Below the pieces are notes generated by a model. It ran no database searches. It was not told the DNA's origin and saw nothing but the letters and a program-made list of their open reading frames with translations. Positions 8,490-17,132 of a DNA stretch of 64,000 bases are shown here, piece by piece (position 1 is the first letter of the stretch; each line of letters starts with the position of its first letter). This DNA is from Paraburkholderia sp. BL21I4N1 (GTDB lineage: Bacteria > Pseudomonadota > Gammaproteobacteria > Burkholderiales > Burkholderiaceae): positions 1 through 64,000 of the forward strand of contig NZ_PVEN01000004.1 of assembly GCF_002973525.1 (NCBI RefSeq). Direction: 5' to 3'. Position numbers and translations under genes: made by a program.

Positions 8490-11177
8490 ATGAAAAAACT
8501 TGCACTTGTGGCGCTTCTTGCGCCCGCGATCGCATTCGGGCAAATCTATCCATCCCCTACATTCCAGAATCTCACAGTTCTTGGAACGTCAACGGTCCCG
8601 TATTCACTCACCGTCAATAACCCAAGCGCAACGACTGTCGCAGGCAAGCTCAATCAGATCGTCAATCTGACCGACTTCAACCCGGCCTGCAACGGCACGA
8701 CGAACGATGACGCCGCAGTCAGCAATGCCGTCACGGCTATCGGCTCGACGCCAACCACTTTGATTGTTTCGTGCCCCGTCAAAATCGCGGCGAATCATAC
8801 GTTTGCACAGGGCACACAACTCGACTTTGAGGCGAACGGACGCATCATCGGCACCACCGGTGCCGAAAACGTTCAGGTGCAACAGCAGATACTGGCTGGT
8901 CGCACGCAGATTTTCAGCAACGTTGCGGCACAGGCCGACGTCGGCATGACCGTCGAACCCGAATGGTTTGGCGCCCAGCTAAACAATTCGGGCATTGATA
9001 GCGGTCCCGCATTTAATACGGCGTTCTCGTTTCTGAGAAACACCGGCGGCACCATCGAGATGGCTGCTGGCACCTACACGACCGCCACCACGATCACCAA
9101 CAACTGGAGTCATATTCGCCTGGTCGGGCAGGGGTTGAACATCACCACGATTGCCATGACCTCGGCCACGCTGGACGGGATCGACAACTTCGGCGCGTCT
9201 GGTACGCCGCTCGCAAACGACACGTTCGAGGACTTCTCGATCATCTGCTCTGCGGCCGGATCATCGACCGGATCGTTTGGCATCAACCTTCAATACAACG
9301 CGTTCACCCATCTGCGCAACATGCAGGTGCAGGAGTTTCTGTATGGCGTGAATCTGTTGAGGGCGACGAACACCGAAATTGATTTTGTCGGTGCCAGCTA
9401 TGTCAACGGCTCTACGAACGGCTTCACCGGCTTCAACTTTAATGGCGGTGGCACAGGCACTGCGGGGAATGCATCAACCAATCTCCGCGATACCTTCGTC
9501 AGCGGCAACAACACCCTGACGGGATCTGTTGGTTACAAGTTTGGCGGTGCCTACATGTCGGATCTGTACTTCGACAATGCATCCACCGCCGGGACGAACT
9601 ACGGCTACTACTTCGATTACTCGACCGCCTCCTACGTCGAGGACGTGATAATCAACCAGCCAATCGTCGACCAGTTCACGGCGCAGGGCATATTCGTCAA
9701 CAACATGCCGAGCGGCGGCCAACTGACGATTTCCGGCGGTTGGATCAACCCGAAGGCAGGATCGAATAACAATACATCGGACGTCTACATCAGCGGAAGC
9801 TCTGGGGTCATCACGCTGATCGGATCGCAGATCGTGTCTGACAACGATACCGTGAACGATACCGGGTTGAACATCATCAACTCGAAGTACGTGAATGCTA
9901 TCGGCAATCAGTTCAAGAATAACAACGTCTCAGTCCTGATGTCGGGAAGTGGGTACAACACTATCTCCGGGAACATCTTTAAGAACGATGCAATCACCGC
10001 GCTTGCTTACGTAAAGGCAACCGGCGACACCGGTTCGACGGTCGCTAACAACGTTTTTTCGGGGTACGCCACCACTGCGATCAGCTTCGATGCAACGTCG
10101 TCAGGCTCCAGTGCAATCAATAACACGATCAACACCGCCAACATCACGACACCAGTCCAGAACAGTGGATCGAATCCGATTGGTGGTGGGTGGACGGGAA
10201 CGGGGTTGGGAGTGTTGGCGAACTCGCCGACGATCAACGGGGCGAACTTTACAGGGGCGACGGGACTTGCCTATTCGGGAGCGACATTCTTTCTCAACGA
10301 TACGTCCGGTAGCGGGCAGTCCGCGATCAATTTTGATGCGAGCGGGACCGTACGGTGGCAGCTGTTTGGGCAGAGCACGACTGGAGCAAATTTCGGTGTA
10401 AGTCGATTTGTCAGCGGCACTTTCACCGATATTCCGTTTTCGATTTCCAACTCAACTGGCGCCGTCACGATGGTGGACGGCATCACCAGCACTCCGATCA
10501 GTGGTAGCTCGGGCTCGTTCACCACCCTCTCCGCAAGCAGCACAGTAAGCGGTATTCCAGGGCGTCTGCTCAACATTCAGGTCTTCTCGTCGAGTGGCAC
10601 ATATACGCCTACGACTGGAACCGCGAAGGTCATCGTTGAGGTACAGGCGCCAGGCGGTGGCGGCGGGGGTGTAGCGGCGACGTCGGCGTCCCAGAATGCG
10701 ATTGCTCAGGCCGGCAGCGGAGGGAGTTACGCAAGCTCGCTAATTACATCGGGGTTTAGTGGAGCGACGGTGACAATCGGCAGCGTGGGGACTGGCGGAG
10801 CAGCTGGGGCAAATGCGGGCACCTCGGGCGGCACCACTAGCTTCGGCTCTATCATCTCGTGTCCGGGTGGCGTAGGCGGGGTCGGCGCAGCCGGTCAGGC
10901 AACCGGCTTTACCCAAAGCGGGGCAGCCGCTCCCTCTGGTTGTACCGTGTCGGGAGCTACTACGCTTTATAGCGTCTCGGGGACCTCCGCAGCGCCCGTT
11001 TCCAACCTGTCATCCACGGCGGCTTATTTTGTCCCTGGCGGTGCGTCGCACATGGGTTCCAATTCAAACAGCGGAAATGGAGTTGGCGGGAATGGTGCCG
11101 CCATTCCGGCAAGTACGTCTGCCACTGCGGGTTCAAACGGTACAGGCGGCAAGGTGATCGTGTACGAATACGATTGA
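8490..11177 (+). CDS. Tail-spike-like beta-helix protein with Sec signal peptide and glycine-rich tip
   Basis: 895 residues. Residues 1-18 (MKKLALVALLAPAIAFGQ) look like a cleavable Sec signal peptide. A short linker (YPSPTFQNLTVLGT) leads into a right-handed parallel beta-helix of pectate-lyase type (residues ~60-560), with many TNN/SGN turns and repeats such as NTISGNIFKN. A carbohydrate-directed spike is therefore likely. The last ~200 residues repeat the tip of the 7122-8084 protein: GRLLNIQVFSSSGTYTPTTG, runs of glycine, GGTTSFGS and a terminal IVYEYD. The ATG at 8490 was chosen because the upstream extension is a basic shadow and the signal peptide starts here. A signal peptide on a virion protein is unusual. 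Confidence 0.7.
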   Translation: MKKLALVALLAPAIAFGQIYPSPTFQNLTVLGTSTVPYSLTVNNPSATTVAGKLNQIVNLTDFNPACNGTTNDDAAVSNAVTAIGSTPTTLIVSCPVKIAANHTFAQGTQLDFEANGRIIGTTGAENVQVQQQILAGRTQIFSNVAAQADVGMTVEPEWFGAQLNNSGIDSGPAFNTAFSFLRNTGGTIEMAAGTYTTATTITNNWSHIRLVGQGLNITTIAMTSATLDGIDNFGASGTPLANDTFEDFSIICSAAGSSTGSFGINLQYNAFTHLRNMQVQEFLYGVNLLRATNTEIDFVGASYVNGSTNGFTGFNFNGGGTGTAGNASTNLRDTFVSGNNTLTGSVGYKFGGAYMSDLYFDNASTAGTNYGYYFDYSTASYVEDVIINQPIVDQFTAQGIFVNNMPSGGQLTISGGWINPKAGSNNNTSDVYISGSSGVITLIGSQIVSDNDTVNDTGLNIINSKYVNAIGNQFKNNNVSVLMSGSGYNTISGNIFKNDAITALAYVKATGDTGSTVANNVFSGYATTAISFDATSSGSSAINNTINTANITTPVQNSGSNPIGGGWTGTGLGVLANSPTINGANFTGATGLAYSGATFFLNDTSGSGQSAINFDASGTVRWQLFGQSTTGANFGVSRFVSGTFTDIPFSISNSTGAVTMVDGITSTPISGSSGSFTTLSASSTVSGIPGRLLNIQVFSSSGTYTPTTGTAKVIVEVQAPGGGGGGVAATSASQNAIAQAGSGGSYASSLITSGFSGATVTIGSVGTGGAAGANAGTSGGTTSFGSIISCPGGVGGVGAAGQATGFTQSGAAAPSGCTVSGATTLYSVSGTSAAPVSNLSSTAAYFVPGGASHMGSNSNSGNGVGGNGAAIPASTSATAGSNGTGGKVIVYEYD

Positions 11178-11414
11178 CGTTCCTCGAGGTCGTGGCGTTC
11201 GTCAAAGAGAATAGAAGCTCCGCAATTTTCGATTCCAGGCAGACGTTGCATTGGCGGGGCTGTCATTTTGCGCCGCTGATGCATTTTCTGGTCTGCTATT
11301 TCGGCAAAGGCTCGAATTGCGGATGCAATTGATAGTGGTCGGATGTCCTTGGCAACGCCAAGCAACGCGTTTCTCTAGTAGCCTTCCTCTTATCGCACCC
11401 AAGGGGAATGAGCA

Positions 11415-12218
11415 ATGACGCTGTCGTACGTAACGGTCTATCCCGCATCGTTCGATCTGCCAGACGAACAGTGGCAGTCCGTCAATCTTTTGGTTAAATA
11501 CATGCAAGACGGCCTTGCCGATATGGCCATCGCGCTCAAGTGCTATCAACAGGCGCGAGAAAGCATTGCCCACGATCGCGATCGAGATGTTGCGAGGTCT
11601 AAAGAGGAGGCACTAGCGCAAGGCCAGCGACAAAGCGATTTCGAGCGTGAAGTCGCAGCAAAGCATGGCATCCTCCGCCGCGACGAAATGGATGCCCTGG
11701 AGCGCGACGAACGCCGCAAAGCAGCGGTCGCGCTCGATATTGCGGTGGTTCAAGAGCGGGCAGCCCTCGGGCACGTACCGATTGAGTTCATACACAGGGC
11801 ACCGCACGCCCACGCACTGTCATTTCTAGGTGCTGCAGATCGATTCCGAAAATGCCTGAAGGCCTTGGCGGCACTACGCGCCGAAATCAAACCGGTTTAT
11901 GATGCCTTCGCTACGGAGTTTCGTGGTTTAAAGGGCGTGCGGGATAGCGCACAACATATCGACGACCGCGCCCAGTGGTTGGGGCGCGACAACCGAGGGC
12001 GTAAAAAACCTCTCGACATAGGGGCTTTGTCGCTCGAGAACCTTGATGGCGACGAACTGATATCGACCGACGAGCGCGGGAAACTTGCCTCGTTTTCCGT
12101 GTCCTCAGACGTCATTCGCCGATTCGGCGAAATCTTACAAGCAGCGATCGATGCGCTGCCAGCACGCGGAGGGCGACGTACGGTTCGACCTATGTTCGGC
12201 CCGTTTCCTTGGCGGTAG
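11415..12218 (+). CDS. Hypothetical protein, largely helical
   Basis: 267 residues, no signal peptide or membrane segment. Residues ~50-110 are rich in Arg/Glu/Asp/Gln and likely coiled-coil (DRDRDVARSKEEALAQ...DALERDERRKAA). The C-terminal half (GLKGVRDSAQHIDDRAQWL, then FSVSSDVIRRFGEILQAAIDAL) ends in a long amphipathic helix. I do not recognise the family. Lying right after the tail spike, it could be a moron (cargo carried by the phage). The start follows AAGGGGA. Confidence 0.5.
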   Translation: MTLSYVTVYPASFDLPDEQWQSVNLLVKYMQDGLADMAIALKCYQQARESIAHDRDRDVARSKEEALAQGQRQSDFEREVAAKHGILRRDEMDALERDERRKAAVALDIAVVQERAALGHVPIEFIHRAPHAHALSFLGAADRFRKCLKALAALRAEIKPVYDAFATEFRGLKGVRDSAQHIDDRAQWLGRDNRGRKKPLDIGALSLENLDGDELISTDERGKLASFSVSSDVIRRFGEILQAAIDALPARGGRRTVRPMFGPFPWR

Positions 12219-12533
12219 CGACAGCTGCTTCAATGCCAAGCCGCCGGCAACTACTTCGGGACACGTCTTGAACACTGGATGGCAAGCCCCCCATGTGACC
12301 AATTATTTGGTTGCGTTGGCAGAGGCCCTTAGATATCCGGGATTTCGGTGATTTAATCCGAGCCAGTCGCGGCGATGTTGTCTGGTAGTGTGCAATCGCA
12401 TCATCGCGATACAGTAGCGGACGAAGCGTGCTCCAGCCTTGGAGCCTTCACGACGTTCCTGCTATAGATGTAAGGCGTTAGGCCCATCCGGAAATGCGAT
12501 TTGCATAATTTCTTTCAGGTCCTCGGGGGTAGT
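12219..12533. other. Intergenic stretch, nothing assignable
   Basis: About 315 bp between the helical protein and the HNH gene. No supported open frame, tRNA or clear hairpin was seen; base composition is lower in GC than the core. Confidence 0.35.
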
Positions 12534-13289
12534 ATGGACTTCGTCACCGTCTCAGCAACTGAGCTTCTTGAGATCTTGCGGTCTCTAGGCGGACCGGCCG
12601 TCATAACAAAGAACAAACATCCTGAATCAGAGGAGAATTTCCGAGAACACCTAGACCATCCGGGGCAAATGCTGGACGGGTACTGGCCTGGCAAACCGAC
12701 GCGCGTCACGGCTGATAACGGTTTTGCAATTCACTTTGTCGAACGGCACAAACGAATCTGGTTGGGTGACTATCTGGGCGCGGAAGGATGGGACGGTCGT
12801 GCAGGCTTCTATTCACTCATCCTCGGCGATGTGCAATGTTTGGAAGTTCCGGACATGAACCTTGTCGATGAGCGTCAGCGTGAACTATCCGAGATCCTCA
12901 AACAGCCTGGGGCCGTGATTTATTCCTATTTCGAACCTGATGTGGCAACCGAAGTGGATGATCGCACGGATGGCGGCCCGACATTCCGGCTCGCACAAAT
13001 CAAGCAGCGACTTCAGCAAAAAGCATTCAGGAAAGCTGTCTTCGGATTTCTGGGAGCGCGATGTGTGGTCACAGGCTGCACTGCTGAGGCTCTTCTCGAA
13101 GCGGCGCATCTAAAAGGACGGCGCTGGGAAACTGGCGACAATTCCGAACGTGACGGAATCCCGTTACGCGCAGACGTCCACCGGGCATATGACGCAGGAT
13201 TGATTGGCCTAGACAGGAACCACAGGTTGATCAAGATCGATCCTAGCCTCATGGCTGAATATGGGCAGTATCTGCAACCGCGGGGGTGA
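12534..13289 (+). CDS. HNH endonuclease-family protein (HNH_2 type)
   Basis: 251 residues from the ATG at 12534, preceded by a G-rich ribosome binding site. The C-terminal ~80 residues form an HNH nuclease domain: CVVTGC, then LLEAAHLKGRRW (first His), DNSERDGIPLRADVHRAYDAGLI (Asn/His) and a final hydrophobic strand. The N-terminal ~150 residues (WPGKPTRVTADNGFAIHFVE...IWLGDYLG) are an uncharacterised domain that could be a sensor or DNA-recognition part. Isolated HNH_2 proteins in islands are often restriction-type (Mrr/McrA-like) defence nucleases. That role is inference, as no methylase or helicase partner is adjacent. Confidence 0.65.
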   Translation: MDFVTVSATELLEILRSLGGPAVITKNKHPESEENFREHLDHPGQMLDGYWPGKPTRVTADNGFAIHFVERHKRIWLGDYLGAEGWDGRAGFYSLILGDVQCLEVPDMNLVDERQRELSEILKQPGAVIYSYFEPDVATEVDDRTDGGPTFRLAQIKQRLQQKAFRKAVFGFLGARCVVTGCTAEALLEAAHLKGRRWETGDNSERDGIPLRADVHRAYDAGLIGLDRNHRLIKIDPSLMAEYGQYLQPRG

Positions 13290-13573
13290 GTATCAGCTTC
13301 CGCAAGCAATTGGTCGCCTATGGGGTAGTGGGTCGTCGTACGGAGCAATACACACCGTTTCATTAAGAGATCAAATCACTCCGCTGTGCGTCTGTGGTCG
13401 GTTTGGTTTGTTGTCCAATGCGTGATCCACGTCACAAGGTGCCAGCAAATACTGGTTGAAAGTTGGAACTACCGGACACGTACATTTACCCGTTGTATTT
13501 TTTTGGTGCTGGCAATATAACGCTAGGCGAAGCGTGCGCCAGCGCGCACAACAACAACGATACTGAGTACAAG

Positions 13574-14125
13574 ATGGCTGAAAGCGGTCGTGCTGCAGGT
13601 CGCAATGCGGGGAAGATCGTCCGCCGGTGGACCTACGGCGTGGCGTGTTTGTTGTTCATCGGAACAACCTTGGTATTTCGCGCGTTGCATTGTGATCCAT
13701 CCAATGATTTTCGACCATGGATCGAGCTTTTAAACGGGGCCACATGGCCGGAAGGCGCTCCTTTATTGTGCCGGAACAGTGAATGGTGGTTTAGTTTGGC
13801 GGTTGCAGCCCGAACGACACTTAACTTGGGCGCGGTCCTTGCTTTAATTATTGTGCCGATAGAGATCTATGCGTTCCGGAGGAAGAAGATCATGGATGTT
13901 CAATATTTGCTGAAGAGCCGGGAACTTGCGGCCTTGCAGGCATTAGAAATGATGTTTCAGTCGGAACCTGAGACGGTCGCTGCAATAAAAAAGGCTGTGG
14001 CTGCGGCAGGCAAGCACTGGGACAATGAATATTTGCCTGGCATTTTGGGCGAGGATGACGCGATCAGTGTCCTAACAATGCCCGTCCACGAAGATAGACG
14101 CGTAACGAAGGGTATGAGGCCATGA
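13574..14125 (+). CDS. Two-pass inner membrane protein of unknown function
   Basis: 183 residues from the ATG at 13574; a longer TTG-start form from 13463 is possible. Two hydrophobic segments, YGVACLLFIGTTLVF (~18-35) and LGAVLALIIVPIEIYAF (~83-100), enclose an external loop with two cysteines (LHCDPSN, LLCRNSE). The C-terminal half is a soluble helical domain (LLKSRELAALQALEMMF). It overlaps the next gene by an ATGA, implying translational coupling. Family unknown. Confidence 0.5.
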   Translation: MAESGRAAGRNAGKIVRRWTYGVACLLFIGTTLVFRALHCDPSNDFRPWIELLNGATWPEGAPLLCRNSEWWFSLAVAARTTLNLGAVLALIIVPIEIYAFRRKKIMDVQYLLKSRELAALQALEMMFQSEPETVAAIKKAVAAAGKHWDNEYLPGILGEDDAISVLTMPVHEDRRVTKGMRP

Positions 14126-14385
14126 AGGGCCTGCCTGGCGGGACTGCGACCTGTGCTACCGACAAGTTTCTCCAAGATATTCTGTCCGATGCGAGAGGGA
14201 TGAGCGATTGCTATCATCGCCGTGTCGAGGCCATTTACGGGCGATGGAAATTTTTACGCGATCTTTTTGGTTCTCCACCAGCGCCAGCGGAGCGGGAAGT
14301 GAAAGAGTTCATTGATCGATACTTAAATAAAAAAGACTGCGAATGTCACGGTGTGTGTCCAGGCATATCTCTGAGCCGTGGCTGA
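14122..14385 (+). CDS. Small cysteine-containing protein coupled to the membrane protein
   Basis: 87 residues, ATGA overlap with the upstream membrane-protein gene. It is charged and helical (FLQDILSDARG, AEREVKEFIDRYLNKK) with a C-terminal cysteine pair DCECHGVC that could bind a metal or form disulfides. No family recognised. The overlap suggests it works with the membrane protein. Confidence 0.45.
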   Translation: MKGLPGGTATCATDKFLQDILSDARGMSDCYHRRVEAIYGRWKFLRDLFGSPPAPAEREVKEFIDRYLNKKDCECHGVCPGISLSRG

Positions 14386-14781
14386 TGTTGCGCATCAAAC
14401 ATCTCTTCCCCAGTTTTGCGCGAGTTGCGTGGTTCATCGACCGGGCTACGTAGCGGCAAAGTACAAATTTTATTTAACGGAAGTCATCGACCGCCTGGAA
14501 CCAGCGCTGCTCCCGGATGGACAGTCTGTCCTTTTTCAAATGTCGCCGCGGATTGCCGCACATCCAGCAACTGCAAGGCGTCGGAGTGTCGATCAAACGT
14601 CCAAGCTGGACATCCGATTTCTGCTCGTTGCTGAGCCACCAGAACACCCTTCTCTTTATTAATCGCGCCCGGTTCGCCCGGCGCTGCGCTGTACCTGCCA
14701 TTTCACACCTCGATTTCAAATGTCGAATGTGCGAAAGCCCGCTCACGGCGGGCTGATGGCAAAACTGGCTTACGGGGAAGT
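14386..14781. other. Intergenic stretch with one hairpin
   Basis: About 395 bp between two converging units. Several short open frames exist but none has a ribosome binding site or family match. A hairpin AGCCCGC / GCGGGCT (14736-14754) with a short T-run on the minus strand lies 28 bp after the Arc-family gene and may end its transcript. Confidence 0.4.
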
Positions 14782-15024
14782 CTAGACCTTCTTTCGCCGC
14801 TTGTCTCGCTCGTCCAGCACCTGGCCGACCTTCTCGGCGAACAGGTCGAGCGTGTGCTCGTCTAGCGGCGGCGCACTGGCACCTTTCTCTGAGTCGAAGC
14901 TTTCCTCCAGACGAGCCACTACCTCGGCGGTCAGGGAGCGCTTGTTTCGGGCGGAAGCCTCGTCCAGCAGATCCTTAAGATTCGCTGGGATTCGTAAATT
15001 CACTTGGGGTTCGTCGCGGGCCAT
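14782..15024 (-). CDS. Arc-family ribbon-helix-helix repressor
   Basis: 80 residues. QVNLRIPANLKDLLDEASARNKRSLTAEV is an Arc/MetJ ribbon-helix-helix: an N-terminal strand that enters the DNA major groove (NLRIP), helix A and helix B with SLTAEVVARLE. The tail is acidic then basic (DERDKRRKKV). In phages like P22, Arc controls the early region. Here it faces a divergent operon of small genes starting at 15145, across a control region with two copies of an 11-bp palindrome, so it probably represses that operon and itself. Confidence 0.8.
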   Translation of the reverse strand: MARDEPQVNLRIPANLKDLLDEASARNKRSLTAEVVARLEESFDSEKGASAPPLDEHTLDLFAEKVGQVLDERDKRRKKV

Positions 15025-15039
15025 AACGAATATTAATGC

Positions 15040-15078
15040 AGCACGGTGCTTGCAATCAATAAAGCACGGTGCTACATT
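15040..15078. promoter_or_regulatory. Divergent promoter with paired AGCACGGTGCT operators
   Basis: AGCACGGTGCT occurs at 15040-15050 and 15063-15073, 23 bp apart and palindromic around the central G. A rightward promoter fits TTGCAA (15050-15055), 17-bp spacer, TACATT (15073-15078), with the second operator in its spacer. On the minus strand TTGATT with a downstream TAATAT overlaps the first operator. Ribbon-helix-helix proteins often bind such paired sites, so Arc control of both directions is likely. Confidence 0.6.
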
Positions 15079-15144
15079 TCAATCAAGGTCAACGCGCAAC
15101 CATGTCGATGAGCGTTGCCGACTTCCCCTCTCAAGGAGCGAATC

Positions 15145-15438
15145 ATGATCAGCCAAGCCAGCACTACCAAGACCGCCGCCGGCGCTCGCCGTCAGAATCT
15201 GCGTTGCCAACGCGACAACCTTGCAATTTTGACGAACCGGTTTGGCACGCGGGTGGTGCGCATCGTGGGACGCGCTGCCGATCTCTACTACGACTGGAAG
15301 GTCGAGGTGCTTGGCTCGCCGATCTGGTGTATCGACGCTCGCAGTGACGCGCCGGCCTTCACCAACCTCGGCTACGCAATGGACGGGCAACTGTTCCCGC
15401 TCGCGGAAACCGACGAAGTCGAACTGGCAATTGCGTGA
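15145..15438 (+). CDS. Small phage-type hypothetical protein
   Basis: 97 residues with an AAGGAG ribosome binding site. Basic N-terminus (ARRQNLRCQRDN) and a beta-rich body (VVRIVGRAADLYYDWKVEVLGSPIWC). First gene of the rightward operon opposite the Arc-type repressor, so probably expressed when the repressor is lifted. Function unknown. Confidence 0.55.
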   Translation: MISQASTTKTAAGARRQNLRCQRDNLAILTNRFGTRVVRIVGRAADLYYDWKVEVLGSPIWCIDARSDAPAFTNLGYAMDGQLFPLAETDEVELAIA

Positions 15439-15445
15439 GCGCATC

Positions 15446-15628
15446 ATGTCCAGACATATCCAAAGGCAACCAGTCGCAGACCCGATCCACAGCATGGTCC
15501 AGGATGCGTTACGCGCCGCCGTGCACGCTCGTAGCGAACGGGAGGGCTTCGATCTGCTAGCAGATGCTCTGCGCAAGGTGTCCGATCTTGCCGGCACGAT
15601 TTCGGCGGCGCGGAGGATACGGCAATGA
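15446..15628 (+). CDS. Small hypothetical protein
   Basis: 60 residues, mostly helical (HSMVQDALRAAVHARSER, then LLADALRKVSDLAGTI). It starts 8 bp after the preceding gene and overlaps the next by ATGA, so it is part of the same operon. No family recognised. Confidence 0.5.
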   Translation: MSRHIQRQPVADPIHSMVQDALRAAVHARSEREGFDLLADALRKVSDLAGTISAARRIRQ

Positions 15629-15870
15629 GCCCACAAGCTGAAGGAGCGTCTACGCCTAACGCTCACGACGGCGAAATGGCTGCCGTAGATGCATTGCTGA
15701 TCGTCAGCGCGCTACGTTGGTTGCACAACAACTTCGATGTCAGTGCTGATCGTGAAGACATAGACGGCGATCAACCGCTGGTCGAACTGGGTCTCAACGC
15801 GCTAGGAAAGCAGATCGAGACGACTCAAAGAGCACTATCGATTTGCCGATCAGAACAGGCCGCGGCATGA
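15625..15870 (+). CDS. Small hypothetical protein
   Basis: 81 acidic, helical residues (LLIVSALRWLHNNFDVSADRED...LGLNALGKQIETTQRAL). ATGA overlaps at both ends tie it into the small-gene operon. Function unknown. Confidence 0.5.
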   Translation: MSPQAEGASTPNAHDGEMAAVDALLIVSALRWLHNNFDVSADREDIDGDQPLVELGLNALGKQIETTQRALSICRSEQAAA

Positions 15871-16115
15871 ATACTTCACCCCTGATTCGTGAGACAACCA
15901 CCGCCGTGCATGCCGATCTGACCGTCGAGGACGTCGACCGACTGCATTACCTGCTCGGCGCGCTCCGAGCATCATTGATGCTTTGCGAAGACGGCGACGT
16001 TGGCGCGTTCACTAGCAACCTACGTGCTGCCTTTTTCGCGAACCTCGCGACTATGGCGACGTCGGCACATGCAATCGTGTCGCATATCACGGTGTCGGGC
16101 GGAGCGGGGGAATGA
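15867..16115 (+). CDS. Small hypothetical protein
   Basis: 82 residues, helical (LTVEDVDRLHYLLGALRASLML). The start overlaps the previous stop as ATGA. Lengths and composition are typical of early-region phage proteins; no function can be assigned. Confidence 0.5.
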   Translation: MNTSPLIRETTTAVHADLTVEDVDRLHYLLGALRASLMLCEDGDVGAFTSNLRAAFFANLATMATSAHAIVSHITVSGGAGE

Positions 16116-16208
16116 TCGACAACGCAAATCCGAAATGCATGCCTCGCTAAGGCGTACTGTGGGAGTCGCGCCGATATTGGCGCATATCGAAACTTACAGG
16201 AGTCCGAA

Positions 16209-16649
16209 ATGTCTATCAAAGCCCTCGCTCTCCCTGAGCCACCCAGCGACAACACCTCGGCACCCATCGATACTGTCGAATCGCTGCTCGCGGGCGAGCG
16301 CCGCATCGCATTGTCCCTGTGGACCATTCTGCATGAAATGCGTCTGCACAAGCAGCTTCCCGATTGGGTCATGAAGATGGACGGCCCGGTCGGCTCGCAC
16401 GCGCAGTGGGATATTCTCGACAATATCCGCCGCAAAACCGACGTGGCGCTCTCCGGGCTGCAGCCCGAATATGAATACCTTGTGTGGGACGAAAAGCGCA
16501 ACACGCTTGCCGGCGGCTTCCCATCAATTCGCGAGGCCAACAAGGCGGCGGATAATCTGCGGTCCGAGTACCCCACTGCGCGCGTGGTCCGGTTGCACCG
16601 CCTCGACGAAGGTCAATTCACGATCTCGAGGAGAACGTACCATGTCTAA
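16209..16649 (+). CDS. Hypothetical phage-type protein
   Basis: 146 residues with a helical N-terminal half (LLAGERRIALSLWTILHEMR) and a C-terminal part like a small beta-alpha module (YEYLVWDEKRNTLAGGFPSIREANKAADNL...TARVVRLHRLDEG). It overlaps the next gene by 8 bp. Function unknown. Confidence 0.5.
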   Translation: MSIKALALPEPPSDNTSAPIDTVESLLAGERRIALSLWTILHEMRLHKQLPDWVMKMDGPVGSHAQWDILDNIRRKTDVALSGLQPEYEYLVWDEKRNTLAGGFPSIREANKAADNLRSEYPTARVVRLHRLDEGQFTISRRTYHV

Positions 16650-17121
16650 TCTCCGCTTCCAAATCGGTGACCGCGTCAGGACACCCAAAGGCGACCGCGG
16701 CCGCATTGTGGCACCGGCCGGTTTCAACGGTCCGGACTGGTGGGAAATTGAGCCGATCGACAAGTTCTGGCTTGCACCTGACGGGAAGCGCCATGGAAGC
16801 CGCATCAGGGTAGCCCAGATTTTTGCCACGGATTCCTCGCTTGCACCATGCGATGACTTCTCGCCGCCCAAGGCCGCTACTGGCGAATACTACGCCGTTG
16901 CACCGAGCGGGCTCGTCTACGGGCCGGCGATGAGCATGGATGAAGCGAAGAGCCTCATCGCCCGGCGCTCTAACGAACGCGACGAACTTGTCTGGCACAT
17001 CTTCACCGAAGACGAACTTCCCGAGGCGCTCGCCCGATTCGACGCCGAGCTGGAGGAGCGTTATCAGCAGCGTATCGAGCAGAACGACCGGGAGCCGGTA
17101 GAAAAACTCGGCGTCAGTTAA
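16642..17121 (+). CDS. Hypothetical protein with KOW/SH3-like N-terminus
   Basis: 159 residues. LRFQIGDRVRTPKGDRGRIV is the start of a small SH3-like barrel of the type used to bind nucleic acid or protein tails; the C-terminal part (SGLVYGPAMSMDEAKSLIARRS) resembles a segment of the preceding protein's second half. AGGAG precedes the ATG. The role is unknown. Confidence 0.5.
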   Translation: MSNLRFQIGDRVRTPKGDRGRIVAPAGFNGPDWWEIEPIDKFWLAPDGKRHGSRIRVAQIFATDSSLAPCDDFSPPKAATGEYYAVAPSGLVYGPAMSMDEAKSLIARRSNERDELVWHIFTEDELPEALARFDAELEERYQQRIEQNDREPVEKLGVS

Positions 17122-17132
17122 GGGGCTTCAAC

